A stretch of 64,000 nucleotides of DNA from Promethearchaeia archaeon. Its GTDB lineage: Archaea > Asgardarchaeota > Lokiarchaeia > Sigyniarchaeales > SOKP01. The notes under the pieces were generated by a model. That model was not told where the DNA came from. It saw only the letters and a list, made by a program, of their open reading frames with translations, and searched no databases. Position numbers and translations under genes: made by a program. Positions 50,647-60,827 of the stretch are shown piece after piece (the stretch's first letter is position 1; each line of letters begins with the position of its first letter). The stretch spans positions 1-64,000 of the forward strand of contig JAHQWH010000224.1 in NCBI GenBank assembly GCA_029856105.1, read 5' to 3'.

Positions 50647-51714
50647 ATGTCGGACAATCCTAAAACAATAAATCATCAAGACGATGACCAAAAAGACGCT
50701 CAAATAAATTTGAAAATCAACGGGGAGCAAAAAGAAGTAATAGAAAAGGATTTTGTATCTCACTTTATACCAACATACAGAATTAAATCTTTGTTATATC
50801 CCTTACCTATAATAATAGTTATTGTTTTTGCTGCTTTTTTAGCCTATCTCACATTTTTTGTTGCGGGTATTCAGATTGAAGAAAGCTACTTCCCTGAAGA
50901 CGAGTTTGGCGCCTTGGCCGTCGTATTAAATGGAGCTATTTTCACTATAGTAGCAGTAGTTTCAGCGTTTGTTATCGTCTTTTTTATAAAAAAATTTGGA
51001 ATAGGCGTTTTAAAATACATTTTTGGACTGAGTTTTGCTTTTATAAGTTTCTTTATGACTCTAATGTTTTCAGAGGTAATTATTTATTTAATCTTTGTTC
51101 AATTTCCCGAAACTACTTTTGTTTTGAAACTTTATTTTCTATTTATTAACGCCTACTTGCCAATAATGACGGCGTTTTTAGTCTTTCTACTACTTTACAA
51201 ATACTTTACTTCAAAATCAATTAATACAAAAAACTTAATCATTTTATACGTCAGCTTATTAATTAGTGCTTCGATGAGTATTATTTTGCCCTTTTGGAGC
51301 ACCTTAGCTATATTAATTGGCATCTCTCTTTGGGATATCTTTGGTGTTCTTTATAAACATGGGCCAATTAAAGCTATGATAGATATAACTTCCCAAAATG
51401 ACGATGAAATTAGCTTAACAAAAGCAGAAACAAAAGAAAAAATTAAGAGCGGTGAGATGATCTATGATACCTCCAAATTAGAGATTGGAATCGGAGATTT
51501 GGCTTTTTACAGTTTACTTACTTCAAGCGTCCTCCTTTATACAAACAATGTAATAATTATGATTTTAACCACAGTTGCAATTCTGATCGGAACAGGAATT
51601 ACAATATCGGGATTAAAAAGAAATAAAATTTTGCCTGGGCTACCCATTTCTATTTTCTTAGGCATAAGTACTTTTTTCCTGTCTCAGTTTGTAATAAATA
51701 TCTTTTTTATATGA
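50647..51714 (+). CDS. Presenilin / signal peptide peptidase-like intramembrane aspartyl protease
   Basis: Many TM segments; LWDIFGVLYK (first Asp), LEIGIGDLAFYSLL (GxGD), LPGLPISIFLG (PAL-like). Confidence 0.78.
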   Translation: MSDNPKTINHQDDDQKDAQINLKINGEQKEVIEKDFVSHFIPTYRIKSLLYPLPIIIVIVFAAFLAYLTFFVAGIQIEESYFPEDEFGALAVVLNGAIFTIVAVVSAFVIVFFIKKFGIGVLKYIFGLSFAFISFFMTLMFSEVIIYLIFVQFPETTFVLKLYFLFINAYLPIMTAFLVFLLLYKYFTSKSINTKNLIILYVSLLISASMSIILPFWSTLAILIGISLWDIFGVLYKHGPIKAMIDITSQNDDEISLTKAETKEKIKSGEMIYDTSKLEIGIGDLAFYSLLTSSVLLYTNNVIIMILTTVAILIGTGITISGLKRNKILPGLPISIFLGISTFFLSQFVINIFFI

Positions 51715-51791
51715 TTTTCGATTTCTTATGTAATGTATTGATAAATAAGGTTCTTAATGTTAATTAAAAATTCTAAAAGTTGAAGGAAATA

Positions 51792-52982
51792 ATGGTTGAT
51801 TTAAGTCTTATTAAAATATTTACGGTTGTTGGTGCGGGAACCATGGGGCGAGAAATAGCCCAAGTTGCTTTACTGTCAGATATGTTTGACAAAGTCATTT
51901 TGAACGACATTAACGAATATTCTCTAAATAACGCGAAAAAATATATTAAACTTGGTATAGAAAAAATTGAATCTAAAGGAAAGCTAGGCCAGGGATTAAC
52001 CACGCTTTCTCTAATTAAAAAACTAATTATTGATAAAAATCTAATTAATTCTATTAGAGAAGCAGATTTTATCGTAGAAGCGATACCCGAAGTAATGGAA
52101 TTAAAGCAAGATTTATTCAGAGAACTAGGGCAACACGCGCCAAAACATGCGGTGTTAGCAACAAATACCTCAACGATGAGCATTTCTAAAATCGCCGAAG
52201 CGTCAGGCAGACCAGAACAAGTAATTGGAATGCATTTTTTTACGCCTATTCCGTTACTCCGATTAATTGAATTAATTAAAGGAGAAAAAACATCTCAAGA
52301 AGCGTTTAACTTGGGAGTAGCAATTGGTCAAAAGCTACCAGCGCTCAAAGGCAAAAGATATATCGCAAAAATAGAAAAGGAAAGTCCAGGCTTTATTGTA
52401 AACCGCTTAACCATTGCGACAACTCTCCTTTTTAACTGGATTTTAGATATGGCTACGGAAAAAGGAATACCTTACGAAAAATTTGACAATGATTTTGTAT
52501 CTTCCCCTGAATTAGGACCCTTAGCTAAATGGGATTACTTAGGTTTAGATGTTATTTGCGACGTTATGAATTATTTTGCGAAAATGATATCACCAGAATT
52601 CGCCCCCGGCAAAACGCTCACAAATCTTCTGAAAGCGGGAAATTTGGGGAGAAAATCGGGAAAAGGCATTTATGAGTGGTTTGAAGGAAAGCCAAAAATT
52701 AGCTTTCATGAAAAAGCAGGATTATTTAATCTAGAACACTATTTCGCAATTCAATTAAACGAAGGTTGTAGATTATTAGGGGAAAAGATTGTTTCTGGAT
52801 ATAAAGTAATTGACGACACTATGTTAGCTGGGATGGACATGCCCGGACCTTTTGGAGCTGGAAAAAAGAATTACGAAAAATGGTCTCAAATGTTAGATGA
52901 TCTTTCAGAATTTACTGGAATAACCTATTTTAAACCTTGCAACTTAATGAAATCTGGAAATTTTCTAAAAATGCGAAAATAA
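51792..52982 (+). CDS. 3-hydroxyacyl-CoA dehydrogenase
   Basis: FTVVGAGTMGREIAQVAL, DFIVEAIPEVMELKQDLF, NTSTMSISKIAEASGRPEQVIGMHFFTP. Confidence 0.92.
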   Translation: MVDLSLIKIFTVVGAGTMGREIAQVALLSDMFDKVILNDINEYSLNNAKKYIKLGIEKIESKGKLGQGLTTLSLIKKLIIDKNLINSIREADFIVEAIPEVMELKQDLFRELGQHAPKHAVLATNTSTMSISKIAEASGRPEQVIGMHFFTPIPLLRLIELIKGEKTSQEAFNLGVAIGQKLPALKGKRYIAKIEKESPGFIVNRLTIATTLLFNWILDMATEKGIPYEKFDNDFVSSPELGPLAKWDYLGLDVICDVMNYFAKMISPEFAPGKTLTNLLKAGNLGRKSGKGIYEWFEGKPKISFHEKAGLFNLEHYFAIQLNEGCRLLGEKIVSGYKVIDDTMLAGMDMPGPFGAGKKNYEKWSQMLDDLSEFTGITYFKPCNLMKSGNFLKMRK

Positions 52983-53101
52983 TTTGTTATAAAGCTATAA
53001 TTAAGATATCAAAATTTTTAGAAAATACTTTTTCAAGAATAAATATTAATTTATAACATATATTAATCTAAATTATCGATACAATTATTTCTTCATGAAA
53101 A

Positions 53102-53386
53102 ATGAATGAAAAAGATTCAGCTCCTAAAACGGGTTTCCATAAAATTATTGATTTTTTTAACAATAATCTTGAAAGGAATCATCCAATTGCAATCGCTGAA
53201 GTAGTTGAGAAAACCGGATTTTCGTGGAGCTTCGTGAAAAAAACACTTGCTAAAATAAAAGAAGAATACGATGGATTTCATTTTGAAAAATCAGGAAGCA
53301 CATGGATTATGTGGAAAGATCGAAATCATATAATAAAGAAATTGGACGAAACCTGTTCTCGATTTTTAAAAGATGATGAAAAGTAA
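53102..53386 (+). CDS. Small winged-helix-like protein
   Basis: 94 aa; HPIAIAEVVEKTGFSWSFVKKTLAKIKEEYDG helix-turn-helix-like. Confidence 0.55.
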   Translation: MNEKDSAPKTGFHKIIDFFNNNLERNHPIAIAEVVEKTGFSWSFVKKTLAKIKEEYDGFHFEKSGSTWIMWKDRNHIIKKLDETCSRFLKDDEK

Positions 53387-53497
53387 TGCTAAATGGCTTG
53401 ATCGATTCTTCATCTCTTACACTTTCTAACCTTTTAACCTGAGATGTATAAAATACAGCAATCCGGGCAAATATTTTATTCTGTAAATTGCTAGAGC

Positions 53498-53875
53498 TTA
53501 CATAATTATGCTATTTACCGAATCTGGAGGATTAGGCGAAAAAAAAGACTGGATAAATTCAATGTCGAGTTCGTTAAATACTGTGGTGCTCTTACATGAA
53601 GCAATTAAGATCCCATAGTGTTTTAACGGTTGTATTAATATTGCCCCATCAGAACAATCAATTAGTATTCGTTTTAGATTGCCCGCTATTATTTCACCAA
53701 CAAATTGCCTTCCTATCCACCTTAGAGCAGCACATATCGCGGCGATAAGTGTACGATCGGTGTTTTTATCTACAAAAGAAGCAATTGGTAAGCCTTCGTT
53801 ACCCACAACTATGATTGCGCTAATTCCTATATTTTTCTTACACAAATTTTCTAGATATTCTTCTAGATTGGACAT
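53498..53875 (-). CDS. Roadblock/LC7 domain protein
   Basis: GISAIIVVGNEGLPIASFVDKNTDRTLIAAICAALRWIGRQFVGEI...ILIQPLKHYGILIA. Confidence 0.85.
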   Translation of the reverse strand: MSNLEEYLENLCKKNIGISAIIVVGNEGLPIASFVDKNTDRTLIAAICAALRWIGRQFVGEIIAGNLKRILIDCSDGAILIQPLKHYGILIASCKSTTVFNELDIEFIQSFFSPNPPDSVNSIIM

Positions 53876-54182
53876 TATAAATAAGCCCTCTGTTTTCGGC
53901 TAAAAATAATTTTAACAAGAAAATATTAGTAATCCCAAATATATATGTGTTTGCTTAGGGTGTAAAATAAAAATGTCGGAAATTTGTTTTAAGAGCAATT
54001 CAAACCTAACTCTCACCCTACCTCCTATACAAAGTAAGATTGATTTATTTTCAAAAAAAGTGCTATTAAATTGCTATAAAATGTATTTTTAATTATATGT
54101 TCTAATAATAAGTTTTCTTAAAAAACCAACATTATCAATTTTTAAACCTTAATTTAAACGGTCTTGGCCTTAGATAATAGAG

Positions 54183-54200
54183 AGTGTGAATATTCACACT
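54183..54200. promoter_or_regulatory. Perfect 18-bp inverted repeat AGTGTGAATATTCACACT upstream of the FrhB-like gene
   Basis: Read directly from the sequence; perfect dyad symmetry. Confidence 0.75.
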
Positions 54201-54276
54201 AGCTTTATATTTTATGTTCCATTTTATAAAACAAATTTTTATCTATAAAAATATACATATTAAAGTGTCTAATTTA

Positions 54277-55215
54277 ATGAAGATTGAAAAATCAAGTCAA
54301 GAACTTGAAAATGAAGTAATTTATGCCGGTTTATGCATTCATTGCGGAAGTTGTAACGCGTTTTGCCCACATATGGATTTTAACGAAGAAACTGGACAAG
54401 CTTATGTCGTTGACGAATGTGCTGAGACTGTTGGTTTGTGCTATAATGCATGCCCACGAAGTTTCCTTCCTGTTTCCGAAATTGAAAGAAAAATGTTCGG
54501 TCAAAATCGCGTTGACTTAGCTGTTGGAGTATATAAAGATATAATTCAGGTTAAATCCAAAAATAAAGATGAGCTTTTGTATAATTTAGTTTCAGCCGCA
54601 TTTGACTCTGGAATTGTTAAACACTTTGTTTTGAGTAAACCTAAAAGCAAAAAACCACCCGTTGCTTTTCCTGTAGTTGTTGATAGCGCAAAGGATGCTA
54701 AACAATACATCCCTACCAACCCCAATCAAAACGCTGGGCCCTTAATCACGGGAATTGGAAGAGCTTATTTGGATAGAAAGAGAGATATAGGTATTATAGC
54801 GAATCCATGTCATCTTCAAGGTCTTGCAAAAATTTTAACGAGCGATTTTAACACGGGTGCTGAGCGTACTTCCCTAAAGATAGCCTTTGCCTGTTCTTCT
54901 GGTGGAATGGCGGGTTGTAAATATTGTACTGATTACTCTGGCGAGTTTTCTGATATTTCTTATAGTCCATGGGGCGCACCTAAAGGTTCTGGAGAATCGT
55001 TTTTGATTGTGAGAACTGATGTAGGTCAAAAAGTCGTAGATCACGCAATAAAGATGAAATTAATCGAAATTACAAATAAAGAGCCCGATCTTAGCGAAAT
55101 GAAAAAGTTCATAGATAAGAAGAGAAAGAAAAACTTCTTAAATTTGTTAGGTAGAGATTTAATTACTGCCAAATACTTGCATTTAAACATTGACGAATTC
55201 AAAGATATTCTCTAA
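54277..55215 (+). CDS. FrhB/FdhB-type F420-interacting iron-sulfur flavoprotein subunit
   Basis: CIHCGSCNAFCPH...CYNACPRS, NPCHLQGL, CKYCTDYSGEFSDISYSPWGAP; ATG at 54277 preferred over 54214. Confidence 0.85.
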   Translation: MKIEKSSQELENEVIYAGLCIHCGSCNAFCPHMDFNEETGQAYVVDECAETVGLCYNACPRSFLPVSEIERKMFGQNRVDLAVGVYKDIIQVKSKNKDELLYNLVSAAFDSGIVKHFVLSKPKSKKPPVAFPVVVDSAKDAKQYIPTNPNQNAGPLITGIGRAYLDRKRDIGIIANPCHLQGLAKILTSDFNTGAERTSLKIAFACSSGGMAGCKYCTDYSGEFSDISYSPWGAPKGSGESFLIVRTDVGQKVVDHAIKMKLIEITNKEPDLSEMKKFIDKKRKKNFLNLLGRDLITAKYLHLNIDEFKDIL

Positions 55216-55232
55216 TAAAATTTTTGAAGTAG

Positions 55233-55784
55233 TTAACCCAAACCCATTTTTTTTTGTATTTCTTTTATCAACATTTCAAATATAATTTTATTATTTTCGC
55301 CCGATTTTGAGCTAGTTTCAAAAAGTTGAGGGATATCATGTTCTTTCCGAAACTCCTCAGCTTCTTCCCGCTTAACAGTTCGTCTAGTGTCAGCTAGATC
55401 AACTTTCTCTCCAATTAGTATAAACACGGGGTCTAAAGAATTGTCTTGAACAATATCGTACCATTCTTGAAGGTTCTGGAAACTCGTATATCTAGTAATA
55501 TCGTAACATAGCAGGCAACCGTGAGCGCCTCTTGCATAATTTGGTAAAAAAAATCTGAACCTTTTTTCGCCAGCGAAGTCCCAGATTTGAAGTTTTACTA
55601 CCAGATTTTCAAATTCCATTTGATAAGTGGCTAAATCCGTTCCAATAGTGATTTTCATTGGAGTAAAATGCCCAGTAATCAGTCTCTGTATCATGGTGCT
55701 TTTACCGGTCCCCCCATCTCCTACAACGACTACCTTAAAAAGATATTTGCGTTTTTGCTCGGTTGGTTGAGACATAATATACAA
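55233..55784 (-). CDS. Rab/Ras-like small GTPase
   Basis: KVVVVGDGGTGKSTMIQRLITG; IGTDLA; LQIWDFAGEKRFRF; GEKVDL; ETSSKSG. Confidence 0.93.
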   Translation of the reverse strand: MYIMSQPTEQKRKYLFKVVVVGDGGTGKSTMIQRLITGHFTPMKITIGTDLATYQMEFENLVVKLQIWDFAGEKRFRFFLPNYARGAHGCLLCYDITRYTSFQNLQEWYDIVQDNSLDPVFILIGEKVDLADTRRTVKREEAEEFRKEHDIPQLFETSSKSGENNKIIFEMLIKEIQKKMGLG

Positions 55785-55848
55785 TTATTTGAAATTCAAG
55801 TAATTAATATATGGATAAGATTTTAATAAATTAAAATAATCCTATAAT

Positions 55849-56748
55849 TTATTCTCTAGCTAAATCTCGATTAAATTTTTTATTTATTTTAGTAAGATTT
55901 TCGATCATGTTTTTACGATCTTCTTCGGGTAATTCTTTCATTAACTCTTCTAAATTAGCGTGATTTATGTTGTTCAAATCTTTGTAGATGAAGATAAGTA
56001 AAAAACTTGCTATTAAAGGAGCAATTATAACAATTAAAAACGAAATGATAGATATATTTAATGGCAGTGAACCCTCAATTCCAGTGCCCGGTAGATAATA
56101 CGAAAGTCTTGAAAAAGTGCTATCTATAAATAAAGTAAAACTTATATTTAAGATGTTTAGGAATATGAATGTACTTAAGTTAACAATGCTTACAATTTTA
56201 AAACTCTTCAATTTTAGATGTGAGATCACTTTATCTAAATCGCTTTTAAGTAAAGTATTGTTTTGAGCTTGCGTACTGAGTTTATTATTTTTTAACCGAA
56301 TTACTATTTTGGAATACTTCCATACATCAGTTAGAATCCAATAAAACCCGAATGTGTAGAGAAAGTTAAAAATTACGTTAAAAAATACATCATAGTATTG
56401 AATTAGCTGTGGATGATAATAAGATTCTGCTCCTATCCAAAATAATAAAATTAATTGGAGTATTGCCGCGAAAAACAATCGATTAGCGTGCTTTTTTTCC
56501 AATCCAATGGGATTATAAATAATTTGGGTGCTATTAGACATGGTTCTCCATTTATTTGTATTAATTATTCTGAAAAATACAGAATACGCAAATGTAATAG
56601 TTGGAAATAGCAGTAGAAATAAATTTACCCAAGATTGAGTGAGGATAAATAAATACAAAATAATAAAAATTATTATGTCTCTGAGTAAAGTCTCATTGAG
56701 TAATTCTCTTAGAAGTAAATAATTTTCATCAGAATTATTTTCAATCAT
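55849..56748 (-). CDS. Multi-pass membrane protein of unknown function
   Basis: 299 aa with several hydrophobic segments. Confidence 0.6.
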   Translation of the reverse strand: MIENNSDENYLLLRELLNETLLRDIIIFIILYLFILTQSWVNLFLLLFPTITFAYSVFFRIINTNKWRTMSNSTQIIYNPIGLEKKHANRLFFAAILQLILLFWIGAESYYHPQLIQYYDVFFNVIFNFLYTFGFYWILTDVWKYSKIVIRLKNNKLSTQAQNNTLLKSDLDKVISHLKLKSFKIVSIVNLSTFIFLNILNISFTLFIDSTFSRLSYYLPGTGIEGSLPLNISIISFLIVIIAPLIASFLLIFIYKDLNNINHANLEELMKELPEEDRKNMIENLTKINKKFNRDLARE

Positions 56749-56839
56749 TTTTTAATAATAAATAATAAAAAACATATATACTCTATGATATTATTAGTTC
56801 TAAATTATAGGTTAACAATACTAACCTAAAAATCCTTCG

Positions 56840-58819
56840 GTGAACAAAATAAATTATCTTGATTTCTTTCCATATGACCAATTTAGACGCGACCAAGAAG
56901 ATATCATCAAAAAAGTTGAACAGGCTTCAATTGAAAAGAAAATTACTTTACTTGCAGCTCCAAATGGTACAGGTAAGACAATAATTGCTTTAAGTGCCTT
57001 ACTACCTCTAGCAATACGAAATAATCTAAAAATCATCTATATGTGTCGTACCCATTCTCAGAATACAAGGATTATTAAAGAGCTAACGAAGATTTCAATC
57101 TTTCTAAAAAAGAAAGCCCCCCAAATCCAAATAAGCGGACTATCCATTAGGGGAAGAAACGAAATGTGCCTTAACGAAACTTTATTATCGTTAAAACTTA
57201 AACCAAAAGAATCGATGTCCGTATGTGGAGACTTAAGAAAAAATAAAAATTGTAGATATTATCTAAATTTAATCAAAAAAAGAAATGAATACGATAACCC
57301 TATCGATATTGCTCCCGATTTATTAAGTAAACCGGTTGATGCCGAAGAATTAATTAACTTATGTAAAGATCAAAAATTATGTCCTTATTTTTTGAGCAAA
57401 TTCCTTCTAAAAGAAATGAGATTGATCGCATGCAATTACCAGTGGATTTTCAATCCTTTTATACGCGAAAATTTTTTACAATTTATAGATGAAGAGCTTA
57501 ATAATTGCATTTTAGTGCTTGATGAATGTCATAATGTAATTGATATGGCAACAGAAATTAATTCCGATAGAATAACGCCGTACTCACTAAGAATATGTCT
57601 AAAGGATTTAGAGATTTTCAGGTCACCAAGTATTATGCAGAGGTTTGTAAAAGTCCTATTAAGCCATTTAGAAAAGAAGAAAAAGAGTTTAAGTGTGTCA
57701 GAAATAGAAATTAAAGCAGAAAATTTCCTGCTTCAAGTTTATTCAAAGTTAGGGCTTTCAAACTTAAACGATTTTAAGAATCTCGTTAGGGATATACACA
57801 ATTTCAGTGTTTCAATTCACGACGAAAAGGCTGCAAACGGTGATGTTTCAAGAGATTTCATAGGGCCTTTAGCAGAGTTCTGGCTAAAATGGATAAGAAG
57901 CTATTTACTGGATAATTACTTCTTTTGTTATAATCTTAAAAGGGTAAGAGAGCGACCGATAATTTCAATAGAAATTGTTGCGTTAGACCCAAGAGATATT
58001 GTTATTCCCATCTTAAAAGAGTGTTATACTAGTGTGCATCTTTCTGGGACCGTAAATCCTTATGTTTATAATAATTTAATGGGTTTGAGAGAAAGTGGAA
58101 AAAGTTATAAGGGAATCGTTGCGAGTTCACCATTTCAAAAGGAAAACATTAAAGCATTAATTACAGAAGGTGTAGACACGCGTAGAGGGAGTCGAACAGG
58201 CCCAATGTTTAAAAAGATTCTCTCTAAAATTGATGAAGTAATTTATAGCACTCCTGCTAATATAGGCATCTTTTGTGCTTCATATAAAGTTCTAAACGCA
58301 TTAGTTACGAACGGTATTGAATCTATAGCTAATAAGAATAAAAAACAATTATTTATCGAGGAACCAGGACTTTCTGCTTCAGAAAATGCCTTCTTGGTAA
58401 ACGATTTTAAATCAATGGCATCACCTTCTCGTAATGGAGCTGTTTTATTGGGCGTGTGTGGAGGAAGAAATTCAGAAGGAGAAGATTATCCGGGAGATTA
58501 TATGAATTCAGTAATTATCGCTGGATTTCCGTATCATTTACCCGCCCCCCGAGTTAATGCAAAAATAGAATATTACGATAAGGTTTTTGATAAACAAGGA
58601 TGGAATTTCGCATACCTATATCCTGCCGTTCAAAGGGCAAACCAAGCTTCTGGGCGTCCTATACGAAAAATAAAAGATAAAGGCGCAATAATATTTATGG
58701 ATTTCCGTTTTAAACAAAAGCACAAATGGATTTCTGAATGGATAAGAAAAGAACTTGAAGTTGTGCCAGATAAGGAAGGTGTTTTAACAAAAAATTTATA
58801 TCATTTTTGGCACAGTTAA
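56840..58819 (+). CDS. XPD/Rad3-like Fe-S superfamily 2 DNA helicase
   Basis: LLAAPNGTGKTIIALSALLP, Cys residues between motifs Ia and II (VCGDLRKNKNC...CKDQKLCPYF), LVLDECHN, QASGRPIRK. Confidence 0.9.
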   Translation: MNKINYLDFFPYDQFRRDQEDIIKKVEQASIEKKITLLAAPNGTGKTIIALSALLPLAIRNNLKIIYMCRTHSQNTRIIKELTKISIFLKKKAPQIQISGLSIRGRNEMCLNETLLSLKLKPKESMSVCGDLRKNKNCRYYLNLIKKRNEYDNPIDIAPDLLSKPVDAEELINLCKDQKLCPYFLSKFLLKEMRLIACNYQWIFNPFIRENFLQFIDEELNNCILVLDECHNVIDMATEINSDRITPYSLRICLKDLEIFRSPSIMQRFVKVLLSHLEKKKKSLSVSEIEIKAENFLLQVYSKLGLSNLNDFKNLVRDIHNFSVSIHDEKAANGDVSRDFIGPLAEFWLKWIRSYLLDNYFFCYNLKRVRERPIISIEIVALDPRDIVIPILKECYTSVHLSGTVNPYVYNNLMGLRESGKSYKGIVASSPFQKENIKALITEGVDTRRGSRTGPMFKKILSKIDEVIYSTPANIGIFCASYKVLNALVTNGIESIANKNKKQLFIEEPGLSASENAFLVNDFKSMASPSRNGAVLLGVCGGRNSEGEDYPGDYMNSVIIAGFPYHLPAPRVNAKIEYYDKVFDKQGWNFAYLYPAVQRANQASGRPIRKIKDKGAIIFMDFRFKQKHKWISEWIRKELEVVPDKEGVLTKNLYHFWHS

Positions 58820-58870
58820 AATATTTGAAAGAATCAATTATTTTTCATCAATTCAAGAAGTTCAACACAT

Positions 58871-60664
58871 TTATTGTAAATTAAAGTACAGATTCGCTAA
58901 TTTTTTAGAAACAATGCTCCATGTAAAATTCGTCTTAACCCTTTTGTAGCAATTCTCCTTAATTTTCAGAAAATAATATGGATCTAATAAAACATGTGAT
59001 TTAATGATTTCGTCTGGTATCTGGTTAATGATATTTAGAATATCAATATCATAGATTGTTTTATTTTCAGAATTCTTCATAAGTTGCGCAACTTCTGACG
59101 CTTTAAAGAGGGATATTAAAGCATTTGCAAATTGTTGGTGGTTGTCTTTTTCTATTAGAATACCAGTACCTATTTCGGGAAAAGTTTTTACATCAATAAT
59201 AGTTTCTTGCAAGCCTCCAACTTTACTTGCAATGATGGGCATTTTAGATGCCATAGCTTCTAATGCCATAATACCAAATGGTTCCCATCGAGATAAAGCA
59301 CAATAAACATCGGCAGATATATGTGCCAGATAAAAAATATCGGAAGCTACTCCGAAAATTATGCGTATGTTTTCAGGATATTGTTTAACATAGTGAGCAT
59401 ATGTTTTAATTTCATTTAAGCTATAATCAGTTGGTAATATGAGAAAAAGGAATTTAGCATTAGGAACTGCCTTTAAGACCTCTGGAATTGCTTCAAAAAT
59501 AATTTCAAAACCTTTTTGAGGAGAAACCCTTCCTGTCGTAAGAACTAACGGGCCTGATTCTGAAAAGGCTTTAATATTACCGTTTTTAATAAAGGGATTT
59601 CCGTTTGATATTTCGTTTATTGTATCCAAAACGGATTTAGAATTAATTAATGGGCTTTGGCTGAGATTACCTATTTTATACTCTAAAAGGAACTTTTTCA
59701 TATTGATATTTGTAACCTCAGTTTCTTCTGAGAGATTTAGGAATTCGCGAATTTCTTTTCCATGAATTGCTACTACTCTTTTATAAATCTCATAATAATC
59801 CCAATCGCATCCATCCCAAACAAAATCAGCCTTGAACTCTATTAATTTTTTGCCACAATTTGGAATAATATCTGATATTAAATATGATTGACTTACTGTA
59901 GTAACCACATCTGATATAATAGCCCCAATCTTTTCAACTGTGGGTACTGTAGACTCAAGACCCGATCCGTTAAATTCCTTAGATAGTCTAAATATTTCTT
60001 TCAAATTTAACATTTTAAACCCTTCATTCAACAAGACTCTAATAGGCGTTTCGTCTATTCCACTTGCTCTATAAAAGTCGTATTCGAACCTCGGCCAAGT
60101 TAATAAGTGTATAGTTAATATTGAAGCAACTTTTAAACTATTTTTTGCTAAGATCTGTTTCATTCCAATGTAAGGCAAAACAACGTGGTAATCGTGCATA
60201 TGAACGACTTCAGGCAATTTATTCCTGTTATTTTCTAAAAAGAATTCTACTAAACATTGAATCCCAATGCTAAAAAGAGATATTTTACCATTTATTGTTT
60301 CTGGATTATAAACCGTCTTATCATCCAAATACTTTGATGTGAAAGAATTTTCTCCAGAAACTAAAACGATGTTCACATTTTCCATTTTAAATTTGTAAAA
60401 TGTAATATAATAGCTAGCTTCCTGCTCTTTTATTCCGATAAAAGAAGGATTAATTTGACCAACACAACTGAATGGTAATTTTTCCAATTTATATTTGTTT
60501 TTGAGATTTTCAAGTTGCCCATGGGACGGCATAAATACAGTTATATCGAACTGTTCAACTAAATGTTTTGCTTGGTTTGCAGGTACCTCCCCAAGTCCTC
60601 CTACTTTAGCTACACCAGCGTACTCAAATGAAAAAATCCATACTTTTTTCTTATTTTCTATCAA
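58871..60664 (-). CDS. Glycogen/starch synthase-like glycosyltransferase
   Basis: YAGVAKVGGLGEVPANQAKHLVEQFDITVFMPSHG; VLTTGRVSPQKGFEIIFEAIP; SRWEPFGIMALEAMASKMPIIASKVGGLQE. Confidence 0.85.
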   Translation of the reverse strand: MIENKKKVWIFSFEYAGVAKVGGLGEVPANQAKHLVEQFDITVFMPSHGQLENLKNKYKLEKLPFSCVGQINPSFIGIKEQEASYYITFYKFKMENVNIVLVSGENSFTSKYLDDKTVYNPETINGKISLFSIGIQCLVEFFLENNRNKLPEVVHMHDYHVVLPYIGMKQILAKNSLKVASILTIHLLTWPRFEYDFYRASGIDETPIRVLLNEGFKMLNLKEIFRLSKEFNGSGLESTVPTVEKIGAIISDVVTTVSQSYLISDIIPNCGKKLIEFKADFVWDGCDWDYYEIYKRVVAIHGKEIREFLNLSEETEVTNINMKKFLLEYKIGNLSQSPLINSKSVLDTINEISNGNPFIKNGNIKAFSESGPLVLTTGRVSPQKGFEIIFEAIPEVLKAVPNAKFLFLILPTDYSLNEIKTYAHYVKQYPENIRIIFGVASDIFYLAHISADVYCALSRWEPFGIMALEAMASKMPIIASKVGGLQETIIDVKTFPEIGTGILIEKDNHQQFANALISLFKASEVAQLMKNSENKTIYDIDILNIINQIPDEIIKSHVLLDPYYFLKIKENCYKRVKTNFTWSIVSKKLANLYFNLQ

Positions 60665-60827
60665 ATTAGCTTATTTTTTAAAGAACTTAATTTTCTGGAA
60701 AAAAGCTCAAGACTTATTTAATTATTAATATTTATTTAAAGACTTAAAATATTACTTTTATTAAAGTTTAATTAAATTTACCTATTGTTTGGGGCTATCT
60801 CGGTAAAAATAAAATATTTTTATTAAT

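Noticed and set aside
51773-52183. Minus-strand ORF 51773-52183
   Set aside because: Antisense to the 3-hydroxyacyl-CoA dehydrogenase gene.
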